A DNA stretch of 64,000 nucleotides from Thunnus maccoyii (Eukaryota; Chordata; Actinopteri; Scombriformes; Scombridae). This document shows, in pieces, positions 40,001 through 48,149 of this stretch; the first letter of the stretch is position 1; each line of letters starts with the position of its first letter. A program made the position numbers and the translations under genes. The notes below the pieces were generated by a model that saw nothing but the letters and a program-made list of their open reading frames with translations, searched no databases and had not been told where the DNA came from. The stretch covers positions 37,123,588 to 37,187,587 of the forward strand of contig NC_056534.1 of NCBI RefSeq assembly GCF_910596095.1, in the 5' to 3' direction.

Positions 40001-43000
40001 AGCAAAGGCTACGTCTGTCTGGCCTTTCACTCCCACACAGATACAAGTCGGCGCAAACATTCCCATTTAAGTGCTTGTTTTTTGACTCATTTGGTCTCAT
40101 TGATTCACTTACTTTATGCACATACTGTCTCTCTTACTCACACAGGTGTCTACTCGTTCGGCCTTTTCACCACCACCATCTTTGCCAATGCTGGTCAAGT
40201 GGTGACAGGAAACCAGACACCTCATTTCCTGTCTGCCTGCAAACCAAACTACACAGCTCTGGGATGCCAGTCTCCACTGCAGTACATCACAGAGCGCCGA
40301 GCCTGCACAGGAAACCCGTACCTGGTGGCGTCCGCTCGCAAATCCTTCCCCTCCAAAGATGCAGCACTCAGCTTTTACTCAGCCATCTACACAGTGGTAA
40401 GAAACTTTTTGGGGTGCGGGCAATGGGTGAAGGAAGACAGGACGGGATATGAAGACGTTGTGACTGTTTTGTTGGTCGAGCCAAAGCTGAAAAGTGCACC
40501 ATCCAACCATCCATTGTTTGCTACATGTTCACTGAAGCAGAATTTTAATTTAAAATTAGTAATATTAAAAGGTACTTAAATGAAACTCCCTCCAAAGGCT
40601 CTCAGAATAAAAAGTTTCAGCCCTTTTCAAAGTGTTAATAAGTTGTAACTAATGTATGAATGGTTAATAAATCATTTACTAATGTTTTATAGATCTCTTA
40701 TGAGACATTAACAAGAACTAATTTTGGTCAAAGTCCCTTTGGCTGGTTAGAGCACAACACATAACCTGGCAGTCAATACATTTCTCTTATGGATGTCCTA
40801 TAACAGCATCAGTAAATTATGTATTAAAAATGATTAAAACCATTAGTTATAACTTATCAACTTACTATAAATGAAATGGTGCTTTGTGAGAAATTAGTAC
40901 CAACGTTTCTCAGAAAAGATAAAGAATGTTTGTTGTATTACTGGATTCTAAACCCAGGAAAACACAGAAATGTTAAATTATGTCTTCCAACTAAATATTG
41001 ACTTGACAGTTGGCTGATTTCTTTTGCCGTGCTTTTATGTTTATGTCATTCTCATGGAAAAACTGTAAATATACAATCTGCAATGAATGCAACTTATATA
41101 GTGAAGAACAATACAGAAAGGAGTCATGTACTACAAAAGACACCTCAGTGTACACTTCCTACATAAATATACACTTTAATTTGTAACAAAATAATATTAT
41201 TGAAAAGAAAATAACATAAATTGTCCAACATATATAGTCTGCCAACACTTTCAACCATCAGCGTTGCTTTGCTTTACATAAGTTTTTCATTTCTCTGGGT
41301 AAATCATACGTGCATGTATGGACCTCTAACGTAATGAAGTAATACACATGTAGAATCCATCCATCTATTCATGGCAGTGTTTTATGATGTTTTCTTTTGT
41401 GCCTCATCAAACCGCCCTGCTGCTGTAAAATCCCTGCAGAGTGCGACCTCTTGTGGCTCATCCACAGCGTTCAACACGTTAAGCTGCTCAGACTGCAGCA
41501 TGACTTGAATTATCTCAGCCGGCTGACTGAAGACCTGCAGATTCGATACCTGGCTCAGCTCACCGAATAACATGCCATATTTTGTCATTTCAAGTGTATT
41601 CCTGTTTTCCAGATGTACGTGACCCTGGTTTTCCGGACCAAGGGGACCCGTCTGACCAAGCCCACCCTGTGCCTGGTGCTGCTGTCTCTGGCTGTGCTGG
41701 TGGGGGTGGTGAGAGTGACTGAACACAGAAACCACTGGAATGACGTCCTGGCTGGCTTTGTCGCGGGAGGGGCCATCGCTGCCTTTCTGGTGAGAAGGAG
41801 AGGAGGGTGAAAGAAGAAATAGATGGAATATCGAGCATTAAAAGGAGGATGAAGGGAAAGCTGAGGCAAGAGAGGATGAGGAGAGAGAGAGGAGGTGATG
41901 GTGGTAGAAGGGTGAAAGCAGGTGGTTGAGAGAAAGGAGGAAAGTTTATAATAATGAAGGGTGAAAGTGATGGAAGGATTATTTCAGGGAAGAATGAATA
42001 GAGAGAGAGGTGTTGGCATAATGTGGGTGCAGGAGAGATGGTGGGAGGATGGACTGATGATAAAGGCGAGCTGGAGGCGAGAGAGTGTGTGTGTGTGTGT
42101 GACACACACTCATACTCACAGACATACACACACTTTACACCTATGAATATTAATGTTTTGAACTGAAGGCACATTCAAACAGTGTCATTTGGTCTTGAAT
42201 CTCACATGAATCACTGCTACTACATCACATTTTCCAGGAAAACTTCTAGGATCAGTGTTAACTCTTAAAGGAAACATGTTGTACTTTTTGGGCTCCATTT
42301 AGAACAAAGTGGGCTCAAATGTCCTGTTTTAAACAGAGGCTGAACTGAGGGGCTGCATAAAGAGCCAGTTTAAGTTAAATAAGGAGTTTTTAAACCATAA
42401 ATCATGCAAAGATATTCCAGAATATAAATGTAGACCTGGGAATGAGCATGATATGTCTCCTTTAAGATGAAAGTGATGCCTGTGGTTCATCTTAACACTA
42501 CAGCTTTCTTTCCATTCCTCCCTCCATGATTCATTCTCCATCTCTGTCTTTAATCTCAGCATCCTCTTCAGTGTGTGTCTCCGAGCTCATGCGGAGTATT
42601 TCACGCATCGATCATCCGTATGTGTGCGATGGATTGAATCTTTCCCCTTCTTTTCCTTTTAACTCATGTCTCCGTTCTCCATCAGGTGGCGTGCGTGATC
42701 AACAACTTCCAACCAACCCAACTAGCAGGTGAGACTCCACCACCTCCACAGCGCCCTGAGCCCCCCATCGGGATCCCTCTGCTCAGCCTGCCCCGTGTGG
42801 AGAGTCCACTCGAAAAGTTAAGTGGCCTTCAGGTAAGGGGTGGGGTAAAGATTTATGGAAGAACAATGATAAAATAATCAGTAAACTATTGATTATATAG
42901 TACAATAGAATAAATAGACAAATGCTTATTTTTAAATGTGTGTGGTGCCGTCTTTCATCCTTTTTGTCCTCACTGATAACCGTGGTTGCTTTATTGCATC

Positions 43001-43233
43001 TGGATGTTTCCTGAATGCTTCTTTCTGTCTGATGTCACTGTTGTGCACGCCCTTTCTGTTGTCAAGGCAACATCATTATGCAGTTTTACCTCTCATTGTC
43101 TCAGTCAAATTTAAGATTATAGGTTATATTTTCTCAGGTTTTAACTTCCCTCCCTCTCTGTGTCTCCTAATCTTCTCTCTGTCCACTTCCCTCCTGTTAG
43201 GCTCCAGGGCTACCGTATTCTGAGATCACATGA
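1263..43233 (+). CDS. plppr2: Phospholipid phosphatase-related protein 2, complete spliced CDS (7 coding exons)
   Basis: Joining 1263-1373, 18673-18861, 39611-39731, 40146-40396, 41613-41789, 42686-42832 and 43201-43233 gives an uninterrupted 342-codon frame with GT/AG at every junction; human PLPPR2 is about the same length. Six hydrophobic segments lie at roughly residues 28-52, 87-106, 142-160, 212-232, 243-259 and 269-289. The family is related to lipid phosphate phosphatases but is regarded as lacking the ecto-phosphatase activity, and acts at the plasma membrane of neurons in neurite and filopodia biology. The sequence agrees: the C2 motif reads PSKD (209-212) instead of PSGH, the C3 motif has Asn264 where the catalytic His should be (VRVTEHRNHWND), and the C1 Lys/Arg are absent around 157-169. 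PLPPR2 rather than PLPPR1 is chosen from TDTFPVHIQGFFC, KPYPGPE, VYSFGLFTTTIFANAGQVV and NYTALGC. A paralogue label (a/b) cannot be set from one locus. Confidence 0.95.
2134..2170. promoter_or_regulatory. Cluster of homeodomain core sites, candidate intronic enhancer
   Basis: Two TAATTA cores (2134-2139 and 2147-2152) and a CAATTA (2165-2170) lie within 37 bp, in a non-repetitive stretch of moderate GC in intron 1. The motifs are seen directly; regulatory function is inferred. Confidence 0.3.
3480..4050. repeat. Dispersed teleost repeat, class unresolved
   Basis: This non-coding block ends in a segment reading gaagccccctagcgccagaa, followed by the tail tattgtgccttta. It looks like a non-autonomous interspersed repeat common in percomorph introns. 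No terminal repeats or target duplication were resolved. The assignment rests on familiarity, not on a search. Confidence 0.4.
5560..6005. repeat. Probable dispersed repeat with CA-rich tail
   Basis: The stretch around 5570-5900 resembles an interspersed repeat seen in many fish introns. It ends in a short CA run that merges into two abutting CACGTG E-boxes (5920-5931). No open reading frame of note is present. Confidence 0.35.
6009..6380 (+). mobile_element. 3' fragment of a non-LTR (L2/CR1-type) LINE
   Basis: Translation from 6009 gives IDYKVLLLA, then after a stop KSINGFVLPYLQELI, then TLRSTSSLLLRAPS and AAPRSWNSLPNHLR. This is the characteristic C-terminal end of fish L2/Rex-like ORF2 proteins. 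At least two in-frame stops show it is dead. It ends in a short 3' UTR with a (TTA)n-like stretch near 6294-6314. Confidence 0.7.
7220..7253. repeat. (CA)n microsatellite
   Basis: About 16 uninterrupted CA units in plppr2 intron 1. Confidence 0.95.
9249..9269. repeat. (CTG)n short trinucleotide repeat
   Basis: About six CTG units in plppr2 intron 1. Confidence 0.85.
10092..10115. repeat. (ATGAC)n pentanucleotide repeat
   Basis: Nearly five head-to-tail units of CATGA in intron 1. Confidence 0.85.
12725..12840. promoter_or_regulatory. Candidate intronic regulatory element (nuclear-receptor and homeodomain motifs)
   Basis: A perfect palindromic AAGGTGACCTT (12744-12754), a palindromic CTAATTAG (12774-12781) and a further TGACCTTTATC (from 12805) lie in a non-repetitive stretch of intron 1. 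The motifs are seen; enhancer function is inference. Confidence 0.25.
13255..14038. mobile_element. Large foldback element (about 370-bp inverted arms, 30-nt loop)
   Basis: The left arm (13259-13627) is the reverse complement of the right arm (13658-14034) over nearly its full length. Examples are AACAAATCTCATGTGCAGAG on the left against its complement near 14000, and GTTTGTTTAGAAACGGCTCC near 13494-13513 against its complement near 13779-13798. The ends are AGGGT/ACCCT inside a TTAA on both sides, suggesting a TTAA target duplication. It has no coding capacity, so it is a non-autonomous foldback/MITE-type element. Confidence 0.85.
14505..14568. repeat. Interrupted (CA)n microsatellite
   Basis: Runs of CA at about 14501-14522 and 14544-14566, separated by non-repeat bases. 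Confidence 0.85.
15570..15727. mobile_element. Small hairpin MITE with ~43-bp inverted ends
   Basis: The left end, beginning GAGGCAGCTGGATTCA, is matched by the reverse complement of the right end (15684-15727) with only a few mismatches over about 43 bp. The 70-bp core is non-coding. Target-site duplication is not clear. Confidence 0.7.
15738..16235. repeat. Dispersed teleost repeat with GTTAGCATGCTAAC motifs
   Basis: The block starts with CTCTAGGGATGGTGATGTTG, passes through AACAACTACTGGATGGATTG and ends with repeated TTAGCATGC words and GCTAGCATGGCTGTAGACTC. This layout recurs throughout percomorph genomes as an unclassified interspersed repeat. It is non-coding. The call is from recognition, without a search. 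Confidence 0.65.
16752..17052. mobile_element. hAT-type MITE with 8-bp target duplication
   Basis: The left end TAGAGCCGCAATGAT and the right end ATCATTAGTTGCAGCCTTA form degenerate terminal inverted repeats. The flanks ATGGTGTT (16744-16751) and ATGATGTT (17053-17060) agree at 7 of 8 positions, the size expected for a hAT target-site duplication. The interior is rich in ATCGATTA-type words, typical of this very common fish family. Confidence 0.8.
17860..18660 (+). repeat. Pyrimidine-rich tract with (TC)n before exon 2
   Basis: The plus strand is strongly C/T-rich for about 800 bp and contains an uninterrupted (TC)18 at 18305-18340 plus (CTCC)n near 18424-18445. It leads into the exon 2 acceptor. 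Such a tract could bind polypyrimidine-tract proteins; that role is inferred. Confidence 0.75.
18673..18861 (+). CDS. plppr2: plppr2 coding exon 2 (residues 38-100)
   Basis: The 63-codon, phase 0 exon is bounded by TTTCCAG and GTGAGT. It encodes the rest of TM1 (LVIMAGTVLLAYYFE), the first extracellular loop with TDTFPVHIQGFFCFDKTYS and KPYPGPED, and most of TM2 (VLVYSLVTAIPTVT). The loop's VHIQGFFC is a PLPPR signature, and the TDTFPVH and PYPGPE wording points to PLPPR2. Confidence 0.95.
19105..19118 (-). promoter_or_regulatory. RFX X-box motif
   Basis: The minus strand reads GTTGCCATGGTTAT, a near-perfect palindromic X-box (consensus GTTGCCATGGNAAC), 244 bp into intron 2. Binding is inferred from the motif only. 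Confidence 0.4.
20080..20325. mobile_element. hAT-type MITE, 246 bp, perfect TIRs and 8-bp TSD
   Basis: Terminal inverted repeats TAGGGCTGTAGTC (20080-20092) and GACTACAGCCCTA (20313-20325) match exactly over 13 bp. The direct flanks GTGTGCAC at 20072-20079 and 20326-20333 are identical, an 8-bp target-site duplication diagnostic of the hAT superfamily. The element has no coding capacity. Intact ends suggest a fairly recent insertion. Confidence 0.93.
21130..23300 (-). mobile_element. Degraded L2/CR1-clade LINE with endonuclease and RT remnants
   Basis: Read on the minus strand, 23150-22920 gives endonuclease-like text (LLFNIRSLSNKS, STEIWLN, NKKGGGVL) and 22310-22027 gives reverse transcriptase text (SAAFDTVDHTILLQRLENW, then NRVAYHNYADDT with the YADD catalytic box). 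21860-21580 gives the C-terminal NIARVRGIMSKQDL and SSRLDYCNG region. The 3' end near 21140 is the L2-like tail reading gcactatacaaataaagct. Many frameshifts and stops make it a pseudo-element. The G-rich stretch at 23.4-23.8 kb may be its 5' part or unrelated. Confidence 0.85.
23490..23640 (+). repeat. G-rich purine tract
   Basis: Multiple runs of three to six G (GGGGAGGG, GGTGGGGG, GGTGGGGGG, AAAGGGGG) occur within 150 bp on the plus strand. They could form G-quadruplexes. The tract lies just upstream, in LINE orientation, of the recognisable LINE sequence. Confidence 0.6.
24642..24666. repeat. (CA)n microsatellite
   Basis: About 12 CA units in intron 2. Confidence 0.9.
26180..26515. repeat. 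Dispersed non-coding repeat, class unresolved
   Basis: The block beginning near CAGAGCAGGTGGACCCGAAT, with words like AGGTATATATACACAGGGGA and GACTAATCACAAAACAAGGC, looks like an abundant fish interspersed repeat. No terminal repeats were resolved. Confidence 0.5.
27302..27445. mobile_element. Short hAT-like MITE (CAGTGTTGGG ends)
   Basis: The left end CAGTGTTGGG and the right end CCCAACTCTG are inverted repeats with one mismatch. The interior is rich in ATTACT words, typical of a widespread fish hAT MITE. No convincing target duplication was seen, so the element is old or truncated. Confidence 0.65.
27985..28019. repeat. (CA)n microsatellite
   Basis: About 17 uninterrupted CA units in intron 2. 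Confidence 0.95.
29313..29470. repeat. Truncated dispersed repeat
   Basis: Begins TTAAAGGACGGGTTCACAAT and continues with CAGGTGCTCATATGAACACT, wording familiar from an abundant fish repeat. The far end is missing or diverged. Confidence 0.45.
32988..33007 (+). repeat. Poly(C) run
   Basis: Twenty consecutive C on the plus strand in intron 2. Confidence 0.95.
33565..33608. repeat. (CACAT)n pentanucleotide repeat
   Basis: Eight or so head-to-tail CACAT/CGCAT units with point changes. Confidence 0.85.
33765..34325. repeat. Probable dispersed repeat
   Basis: The stretch with CAGCTCAAAAAGCTGTAAAC and CACAACATTATCAGCCTTTA resembles a recurrent fish intronic repeat. It is non-coding and its boundaries are uncertain. 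Confidence 0.4.
35797..36420 (+). repeat. Dispersed repeat, copy A
   Basis: Starts CATAGACTGTATAAAAAGAT and continues with GATGTCACCCACTGGTTTGC. A second copy in opposite orientation lies at about 49985-50165, where the minus strand shows ACGTCACCCGTTGGTTTGTG, supporting its repeat nature from within this window. Confidence 0.65.
36964..37006. repeat. Perfect 16-bp inverted repeat, 11-nt loop
   Basis: GAAGAGTGGAGGATGC (36964-36979) and GCATCCTCCACTCTTC (36991-37006) are exact reverse complements, with pairing extending further through an A/G-rich stem. It is too short for a typical microRNA precursor. Confidence 0.9.
37589..37622. repeat. Perfect 16-bp palindrome, 2-nt spacer
   Basis: CTTGTGTTCCTTCCTC, a two-base AG spacer, then its exact reverse complement. 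Such a near-perfect palindrome can extrude as a cruciform. Its origin is unknown. Confidence 0.92.
39561..39600 (+). repeat. (TC)n microsatellite forming the exon 3 polypyrimidine tract
   Basis: A 40-bp interrupted TC run ends 11 bases before exon 3 and, with TTTTTGTCCCAG, supplies the acceptor's pyrimidine tract. Confidence 0.85.
39611..39731 (+). CDS. plppr2: plppr2 coding exon 3 (residues 101-141)
   Basis: The 121-bp exon is bounded by CCCAG and GTCAGT and ends in phase 1. It encodes the end of TM2 (ILIGEV), a cytoplasmic loop with EKTIVTADCCYFNP, and LLRRIVRFLG leading to TM3. The CCYFNPLLRR wording is typical of PLPPR1/2/5. Confidence 0.95.
39732..40145 (+). other. plppr2: plppr2 intron 3
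   Basis: A 414-bp intron with a GTCAGT donor and a CACACAG acceptor. Nothing else was recognised in it. Confidence 0.85.
40146..40396 (+). CDS. plppr2: plppr2 coding exon 4 (residues 141-224)
   Basis: The 251-bp exon joins in phase 1 from exon 3 and ends in phase 0 at GTAAGA. It encodes TM3 (VYSFGLFTTTIFANAGQVV) and a large extracellular loop with paired Cys and an N-x-T sequon (NYTALGC, ACTGNP). It continues with the C2-equivalent FPSKDAAL, where Asp replaces the PSGH histidine, and the start of TM4. Confidence 0.96.
40397..41612 (+). other. plppr2: plppr2 intron 4, with a repeat at 40570-40900
   Basis: A 1.2-kb intron. The stretch 40570-40900, with GGTTAATAAATCATTTACTA and TTATGAGACATTAACAAGAA, resembles an abundant AT-rich fish MITE. 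The remainder shows nothing recognisable. Confidence 0.55.
41613..41789 (+). CDS. plppr2: plppr2 coding exon 5 (residues 225-283)
   Basis: The 59-codon, phase 0 exon encodes the end of TM4 (MYVTLVF), a cytoplasmic RTKGTRLTKP loop, TM5 (LCLVLLSLAVLVGVV), the C3-equivalent RVTEHRNHWNDV and the start of TM6. In active lipid phosphate phosphatases the position of Asn264 is the nucleophilic His, whereas Asp268 is retained. Confidence 0.96.
42055..42100. other. plppr2: Purine-rich part of plppr2 intron 5 with a short (GT)n
   Basis: Intron 5 (41790-42685) is A/G-rich on the plus strand over 41800-42080, then has a (GT)n/(AC)n switch near 42086-42110. It also contains repeat copy A' at 42331-42472. 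Confidence 0.7.
42331..42472 (+). repeat. Dispersed repeat shared with 50168-50297
   Basis: The words CAGAGGCTGAACTGAGGGGC and ATAAGGAGTTTTT occur here and again near 50171-50230 in the same order and orientation. The two copies of an interspersed repeat are therefore visible within the window. Confidence 0.8.
42686..42832 (+). CDS. plppr2: plppr2 coding exon 6 (residues 284-332)
   Basis: The 49-codon, phase 0 exon is bounded by CATCAG and GTAAGG. It encodes the end of TM6 (VACVINNFQP) and most of the cytoplasmic tail: a proline-rich TPPPPQRPEPPIG stretch, then GIPLLSLPRVESPLEKLSG. The PLLSLPRVESPLEKL motif is conserved with PLPPR1 (PLMAFPRIESPLETL). Confidence 0.95.
43201..43233 (+). CDS. 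plppr2: plppr2 coding exon 7 (residues 333-342 and stop)
   Basis: After the TGTTAG acceptor the frame reads APGLPYSEIT and ends at TGA (43231-43233). The last exon contains ten codons and the long 3' UTR. Confidence 0.88.
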   Translation, partial: APGLPYSEIT

Positions 43234-45315
43234 CCATCAGCCAATCCCGTCCCCCGCCCCTCCCGATGTGCTCCTCCCCTCACGGCGTTGCCTCACCAGC
43301 GCAGTCTAGACCTGACCTCTGAATGCCCCAAGCCCTGCCCTGCCCATCCAGAAGGACGACATCCTCTCCGACGAGTCAAATCCACCCAGGTCTGAAGGTC
43401 CACCAATCACAGGAGACAGAGCAGACGACACGCACGTCAGGCTGAAAGCTGTCATCCGCTAAGGACCAATAGGAGATGGAGACCTGTCCTTTATCTGTCC
43501 TGTTCTGTCCTGTTTGTCCTCCAAGTTGGCCTCCCTTTTCTTTCGAGTATAAAAGACTCGGATGAAAGACTCGCCAAAGCCAGAGCTGCAGAAGCAATAC
43601 TGTGTCCTATTTCCTTGTCCTGTTTTCCACAAAGACTCAACAGTGATTCTTAAGACTGTTGGCTGGGGATGACTTGATAAAACACTTGATCAAATAAAGA
43701 AACTCAGCAATGTTTCTGGAAGAAAAGCCCAATAACCAGTGGATCATCCTCAAAAAGACCATTTTGTAACACTCAGGACAATAAAATGGGAAAAAAAACA
43801 AAGGAAAAGTTTGACAACAGAGACCTTTACATAATAAAAATGCAGGTAACGACGAATACTATGGTATAGAATTTTTTTCTGTCCTCAAAACTAACAAGAG
43901 ACGCTGTCAAAGAGGAAAGCACTTTTGTAAATTATAGCACAGATGAACCGATTTAGTGTTCAGTAAACTGTGTTGTATCCTATTTGTTTTTGGAGGAAAT
44001 GGGTTTGATCTCCTGTTGTGTATCGTGTGTGAAGTGATAGAAGGGAGATTTATACACACTAGAGCTGTGCTTGTGATATCACGTTTGTTTTCGGGCATCG
44101 GTCGATTCATCCTTGAAGTGAACTGTGCTGGATTTCAACCCACTTTCCAAATATCTTTTATCTACTTACTATTCAGGTGTGTGTTTATTAATGTCTGTAG
44201 GTTCTACGTCCATACTGTGAAATATTTGGGAAGTTTTATTATTTGATTTACTGCCTATATTCCATGTGGAGTTCCTTGTTAGTGTTAGTTCACATAAAAT
44301 TCACTTTGTCCTTCTTCCCTTATGCCCTTTAACATTTTCATACCTTTTTTTTTAATTTAAATGACTTTTATCTAAATGTTAATGTAATTACTCGCTTTGC
44401 TTTACAGGACACTAATCTGATGTTACCCACATGCAGATGATGTTTCCAAAATTAATGTTTTATGAGAGTGTTAATGGAATCAGTTGTTGATGTTTGCGCA
44501 TCTGTCCTGTCCAGTTTTTCCCAGTTTTTCCCTGCTTCGATCTACCATCGTTTTCCACACACTGGCTCTATAAAACCAGTGGTACAGACCAGTGTGTAAC
44601 GCAGAGATTAGACCCTGAGCTTTGTATAGTTTTGTACAGTATATAGGTTTCTTTGCACAGTATATACTGCATTGTTATTATGTTTATATTGTGTGAACAA
44701 TGTGAAGCTACCTGAAGCTGTCTTGTAGGAACCATGAGTAGTTGCCTGATCTAAAGCAGGAATGTAGCGCGGTGGAGGAGTGTACAGCCGGCGTGGCTCA
44801 CAACGTGCTTCGGTTCTGCTCAGTTCAAAAGGACACTGCAGGCAAGTTATACTAGAGGGAGAGAAAGCAATGGGTTATTTAAAGAAAACATTGCTATGGT
44901 TTTATTAAGCGCGTGTGTGCGCGAGTGTGTGTGCGTGTGTGTGTGTGCGTGGGCGTGTTTATTGGGATCTGTGTGTATGTTTATAATGAGCACACTGTAT
45001 GGCACCATAACTGTTAATTTGGCAATCTGTTTTCTTAAGTTGAACTGTCAAAAGTAGCTGCTATAATTACACACTCGCGCTTGTGTGTAGCTCCAGGCCT
45101 TCAAAGGACCCCTGCTAAGGCGTCCTAACAATGCCTGTTATAGCAGTAGGTGCTCATTATAGCTCTGAGATTACCTACAGTGAAACTTTTCAGTCTGAAT
45201 TTTTGTAACTGAAGAGGTAACAAACACCATAATGTCCAAATAATGTTATTTTCATGTTAAAATGTCTCTGTTTTGTATTTATTTACCAAAATAAACTGTG
45301 ATTACCACACATTGC
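43234..45315 (+). other. plppr2: plppr2 3' UTR (about 2.1 kb)
   Basis: No frame continues after the stop. A candidate AATAAA near 43695 could give a short form. The canonical AATAAA at 45290-45295, in an AT-rich setting, is the likely main signal. A (GT)n run (44923-44945) lies inside. The exact end is inferred. Confidence 0.6.
45290..45295 (+). terminator. plppr2: Likely plppr2 poly(A) signal
   Basis: Canonical AATAAA, followed within 30 bp by a T-rich stretch (ACATTTTTCACTTGATTTGT). Confidence 0.5.
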
Positions 45316-46892
45316 TGCCTGGATTACATTTTTCACTTGATTTGTTTAAATTCCTCACAGCCTTATAGACTTATAGACCTTTTTTTTACAGCAGACATTT
45401 TGACTTGTCATAGTAGGAAAAGCACAGGTGTTGCTAATAACATTAACGATGGCCAATGGCCCTTTTCTCTTCAGGTGTCTTGGTAAGACATGACAGTGAG
45501 CCGGCATGCACTAAACCAGCAGACACATGGAATTCAGTCATCTTTAATCTTATTATTTACACCTGTGTGTTTCCCTGCTGTGACGTGTCAAGATGTCTTC
45601 AGGGAAAAAGATCCATACAAGAAGACATTAATATACACATCTGTTTATAGGCTTTAAAGGGCTAAAATATGGAGCTTGGTCCCAGTTTCATACTACTGTA
45701 CAATACATAATAACAGTATACAGCACATATACTACATGCTAACTTTATAGCACACTGTTTTTCTAGGTGGTTTGCAAGAAACTTTATTTACATTAAAATT
45801 TTGTATTTACAGCAAATTATACAAGACACACACCAACAGACGTCAATCACACCACAGCCATTTAAAAAAATAACTTAATTCAAACATACAAGTCATTAAC
45901 AATGATATAAACCAGAAAGACGTCTTTAAAATAAATAACCTTCTTATTATTTGAAGAAGTGATGGTGTTAATGTACTGACTGATTGTCAGTGAGCAACGA
46001 TAATGATGAATTTGTGTATTTTGATTTTTAGATACAGTATTATAATTAAATTAGGCTAATTATACAAATCCCTTGTTGCTTGTTTTTATCATAATTAAAC
46101 CAAACAGTACATTTTCCAGACATATTTTAAAGTCAGAGACTATGTTATCAGTTATGAAGCTTGTAAGCTGCTGTCAATTAACCTTCACAAAAACAAGTTT
46201 TCTGAGCTGTTTCACCACGTCCATGATAAGTTTTAATGTCTTTTGGCTTTTGTTGTGCTTTCTGTAATGAATTGTAAGAAAATAGTGTCCATCAAAATCA
46301 TACTCAGAAATTAAGCAGTATGCATACTGACATTTGTCACTTTTCCAATGTAAACAGAGCAGAATCAGTATGAAGTGTGGAACTGGGACACACTAGTCAG
46401 AGAGAACTGCCCCTCAGTGACTATTACACAGCTTCTGCTCAGAGATAAAGTACAAATGTGAAATTTAATATGTATGATTTGTCTCGGTCTATAATCAAGG
46501 GAACACATCTGCAATAAATTCAATGATGGAAAGGTCTGTAAAATGCACTATTACAACTGTGAACATATGACAGGATGGATTGTGGAAACCTGCAGCCATG
46601 TGGGAACCAGCTCAGTTGGAAAAGCTGCAGTGAGGTGCTGTGAACACCGGATGGCAGCGCTTACCGTGCAAAAGTGAGACTAAAAACCAGTAGGGAAGCT
46701 TTCAGGATTCACCAGTTTTAATGTTTATGAAATCAAACGGCACATTAGGAATGTTAAAATATGCTAAAATAGAAAAGAGCATTTTAAAATGTTTTTCACC
46801 GGAGACCTGCGCTGGCCCACATTAGCCATTCGTCATCAAGTTAATAAATGTAATGTAATGGCACAATTACTTTGAAATGTAGACACAGGCTA

Positions 46893-46895
<3 letters not shown>

Positions 46896-46923
<28 letters not shown>

Positions 46924-47008
46924 CTACTCTCCCAATTGCCCTCAATCTCTCTCCGCCCCCTCTTTGTGTTCCTTTGAGTTTGTGTTTGTCAGTCTTGTTA
47001 ACGACAAG

Positions 47009-47040
<32 letters not shown>

Positions 47041-47045
47041 AGAGA
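46896..47045. repeat. (TC)n and (CA)n microsatellites
   Basis: (TC)n at 46896-46918 and (CA)n at 47009-47036, with TC-rich sequence between and after. Confidence 0.9.
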
Positions 47046-47303
47046 CACAAACAGAGAACTCTCTGCACTCTCTCGACAACATTATCTTTTCCGGAAATTG
47101 CTTCTCAAGCACAGCCGGAGCCCCATTAGAAAAGAAGAGCTCTACGCTGTAACCTTTTTAAAAAGCCATTAGTGATGCACCTGCTTCTCCCTCTCTCTCC
47201 CTCACTCTCTCTCTGTCTCTCTCTGTTCCTATTTGTGTGTCCTATTTGTCTCTCTTGTTAACACTGACACACACACATAGTTTCTCCATTCTGATTGCCT
47301 GCT

Positions 47304-47319
47304 CCCCCCCCCCCCCCCC
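47304..47319 (+). repeat. Poly(C) run
   Basis: Sixteen consecutive C on the plus strand. Confidence 0.95.
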
Positions 47320-47886
47320 GTTCCCAGTCCTACAAACTGACTACTGAGCAGCCTTCCACTCCAATTAGAGTATGAATCACTGACATTTTAAAGTTCTGCC
47401 TCACAGTGCAAAACCACTCAATTTAATAATTTACGTGTGTTATTCTAATGGCTTGTGACTGTTAAATCAGTGTTTTGGATGTGAGTAATTGTCTCTCAAA
47501 GCTACACACTGGGAAAACAAGACATTTTATAATATATCATGTCACACCAGAGAACAGCCCAGATTTACTCCATCAGAGATGAATGAGAAAGTCTTGTTTG
47601 GTGATTCATACAATTCGGTGTTTGAGCATAGTGTACAAATGAACTTTTAATTATAAATGATGTCCCAATAGTGATATATAATGTTTTCATTATAGTCAAT
47701 TGATACCTGAAGCATTCAGAGCTTTCATAGAAGTGATTTGTACTTGGTTTGATCATTTACACATAAACATCAGATAATTTAAGTGCTGCCATACCTGAAT
47801 GAATGAATGATAGACTGTATGCAAACGCAGCTTTAATTATAATACATTATATTATATGTTATAAGGTTATATAGAAATATGTGATA

Positions 47887-47890
<4 letters not shown>

Positions 47891-47927
<37 letters not shown>
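47891..47927. repeat. (GT)n microsatellite
   Basis: About 18 GT units without interruption. Confidence 0.95.
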
Positions 47928-47928
<1 letters not shown>

Positions 47929-48050
47929 ATGTGATTCCCTGTGGTGATCTAAACTTTGCTCCCTGATTCAGTGTCTGTTTGGCACAATCCTCCCGACCCC
48001 GGAGGTCACACACTGTCTGGGGCTGAACCACTGTGTGCATGTGTGTAAGA

Positions 48051-48149
48051 GGGAAAGAAAGAAATACAGAAAGAAAGAAAGAAAGAAAGCAAGAAAGAAA
48101 GAAAGAAAGAAAAAGAAATACAGAAAGAAAGAAAGAAAGAAAGAAAAAG
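48051..48149. repeat. (GAAA)n tetranucleotide repeat
   Basis: Roughly 100 bp of AAAG units, itself duplicated: ATACAGAAAGAAAGAAAG occurs at 48064 and again at 48118. Confidence 0.92.

Noticed and set aside
39989..40579. Single continuous open frame of 196 codons around plppr2 exon 4
   Set aside because: Only 40146-40396 matches PLPPR2. The rest is intron that happens to stay open; the splice sites are clear.
41590..42174. Long minus-strand open frame opposite plppr2 exon 5
   Set aside because: It is antisense to a true exon and a purine-rich intron. Its Ser/Pro/Leu-rich text is the expected shadow.
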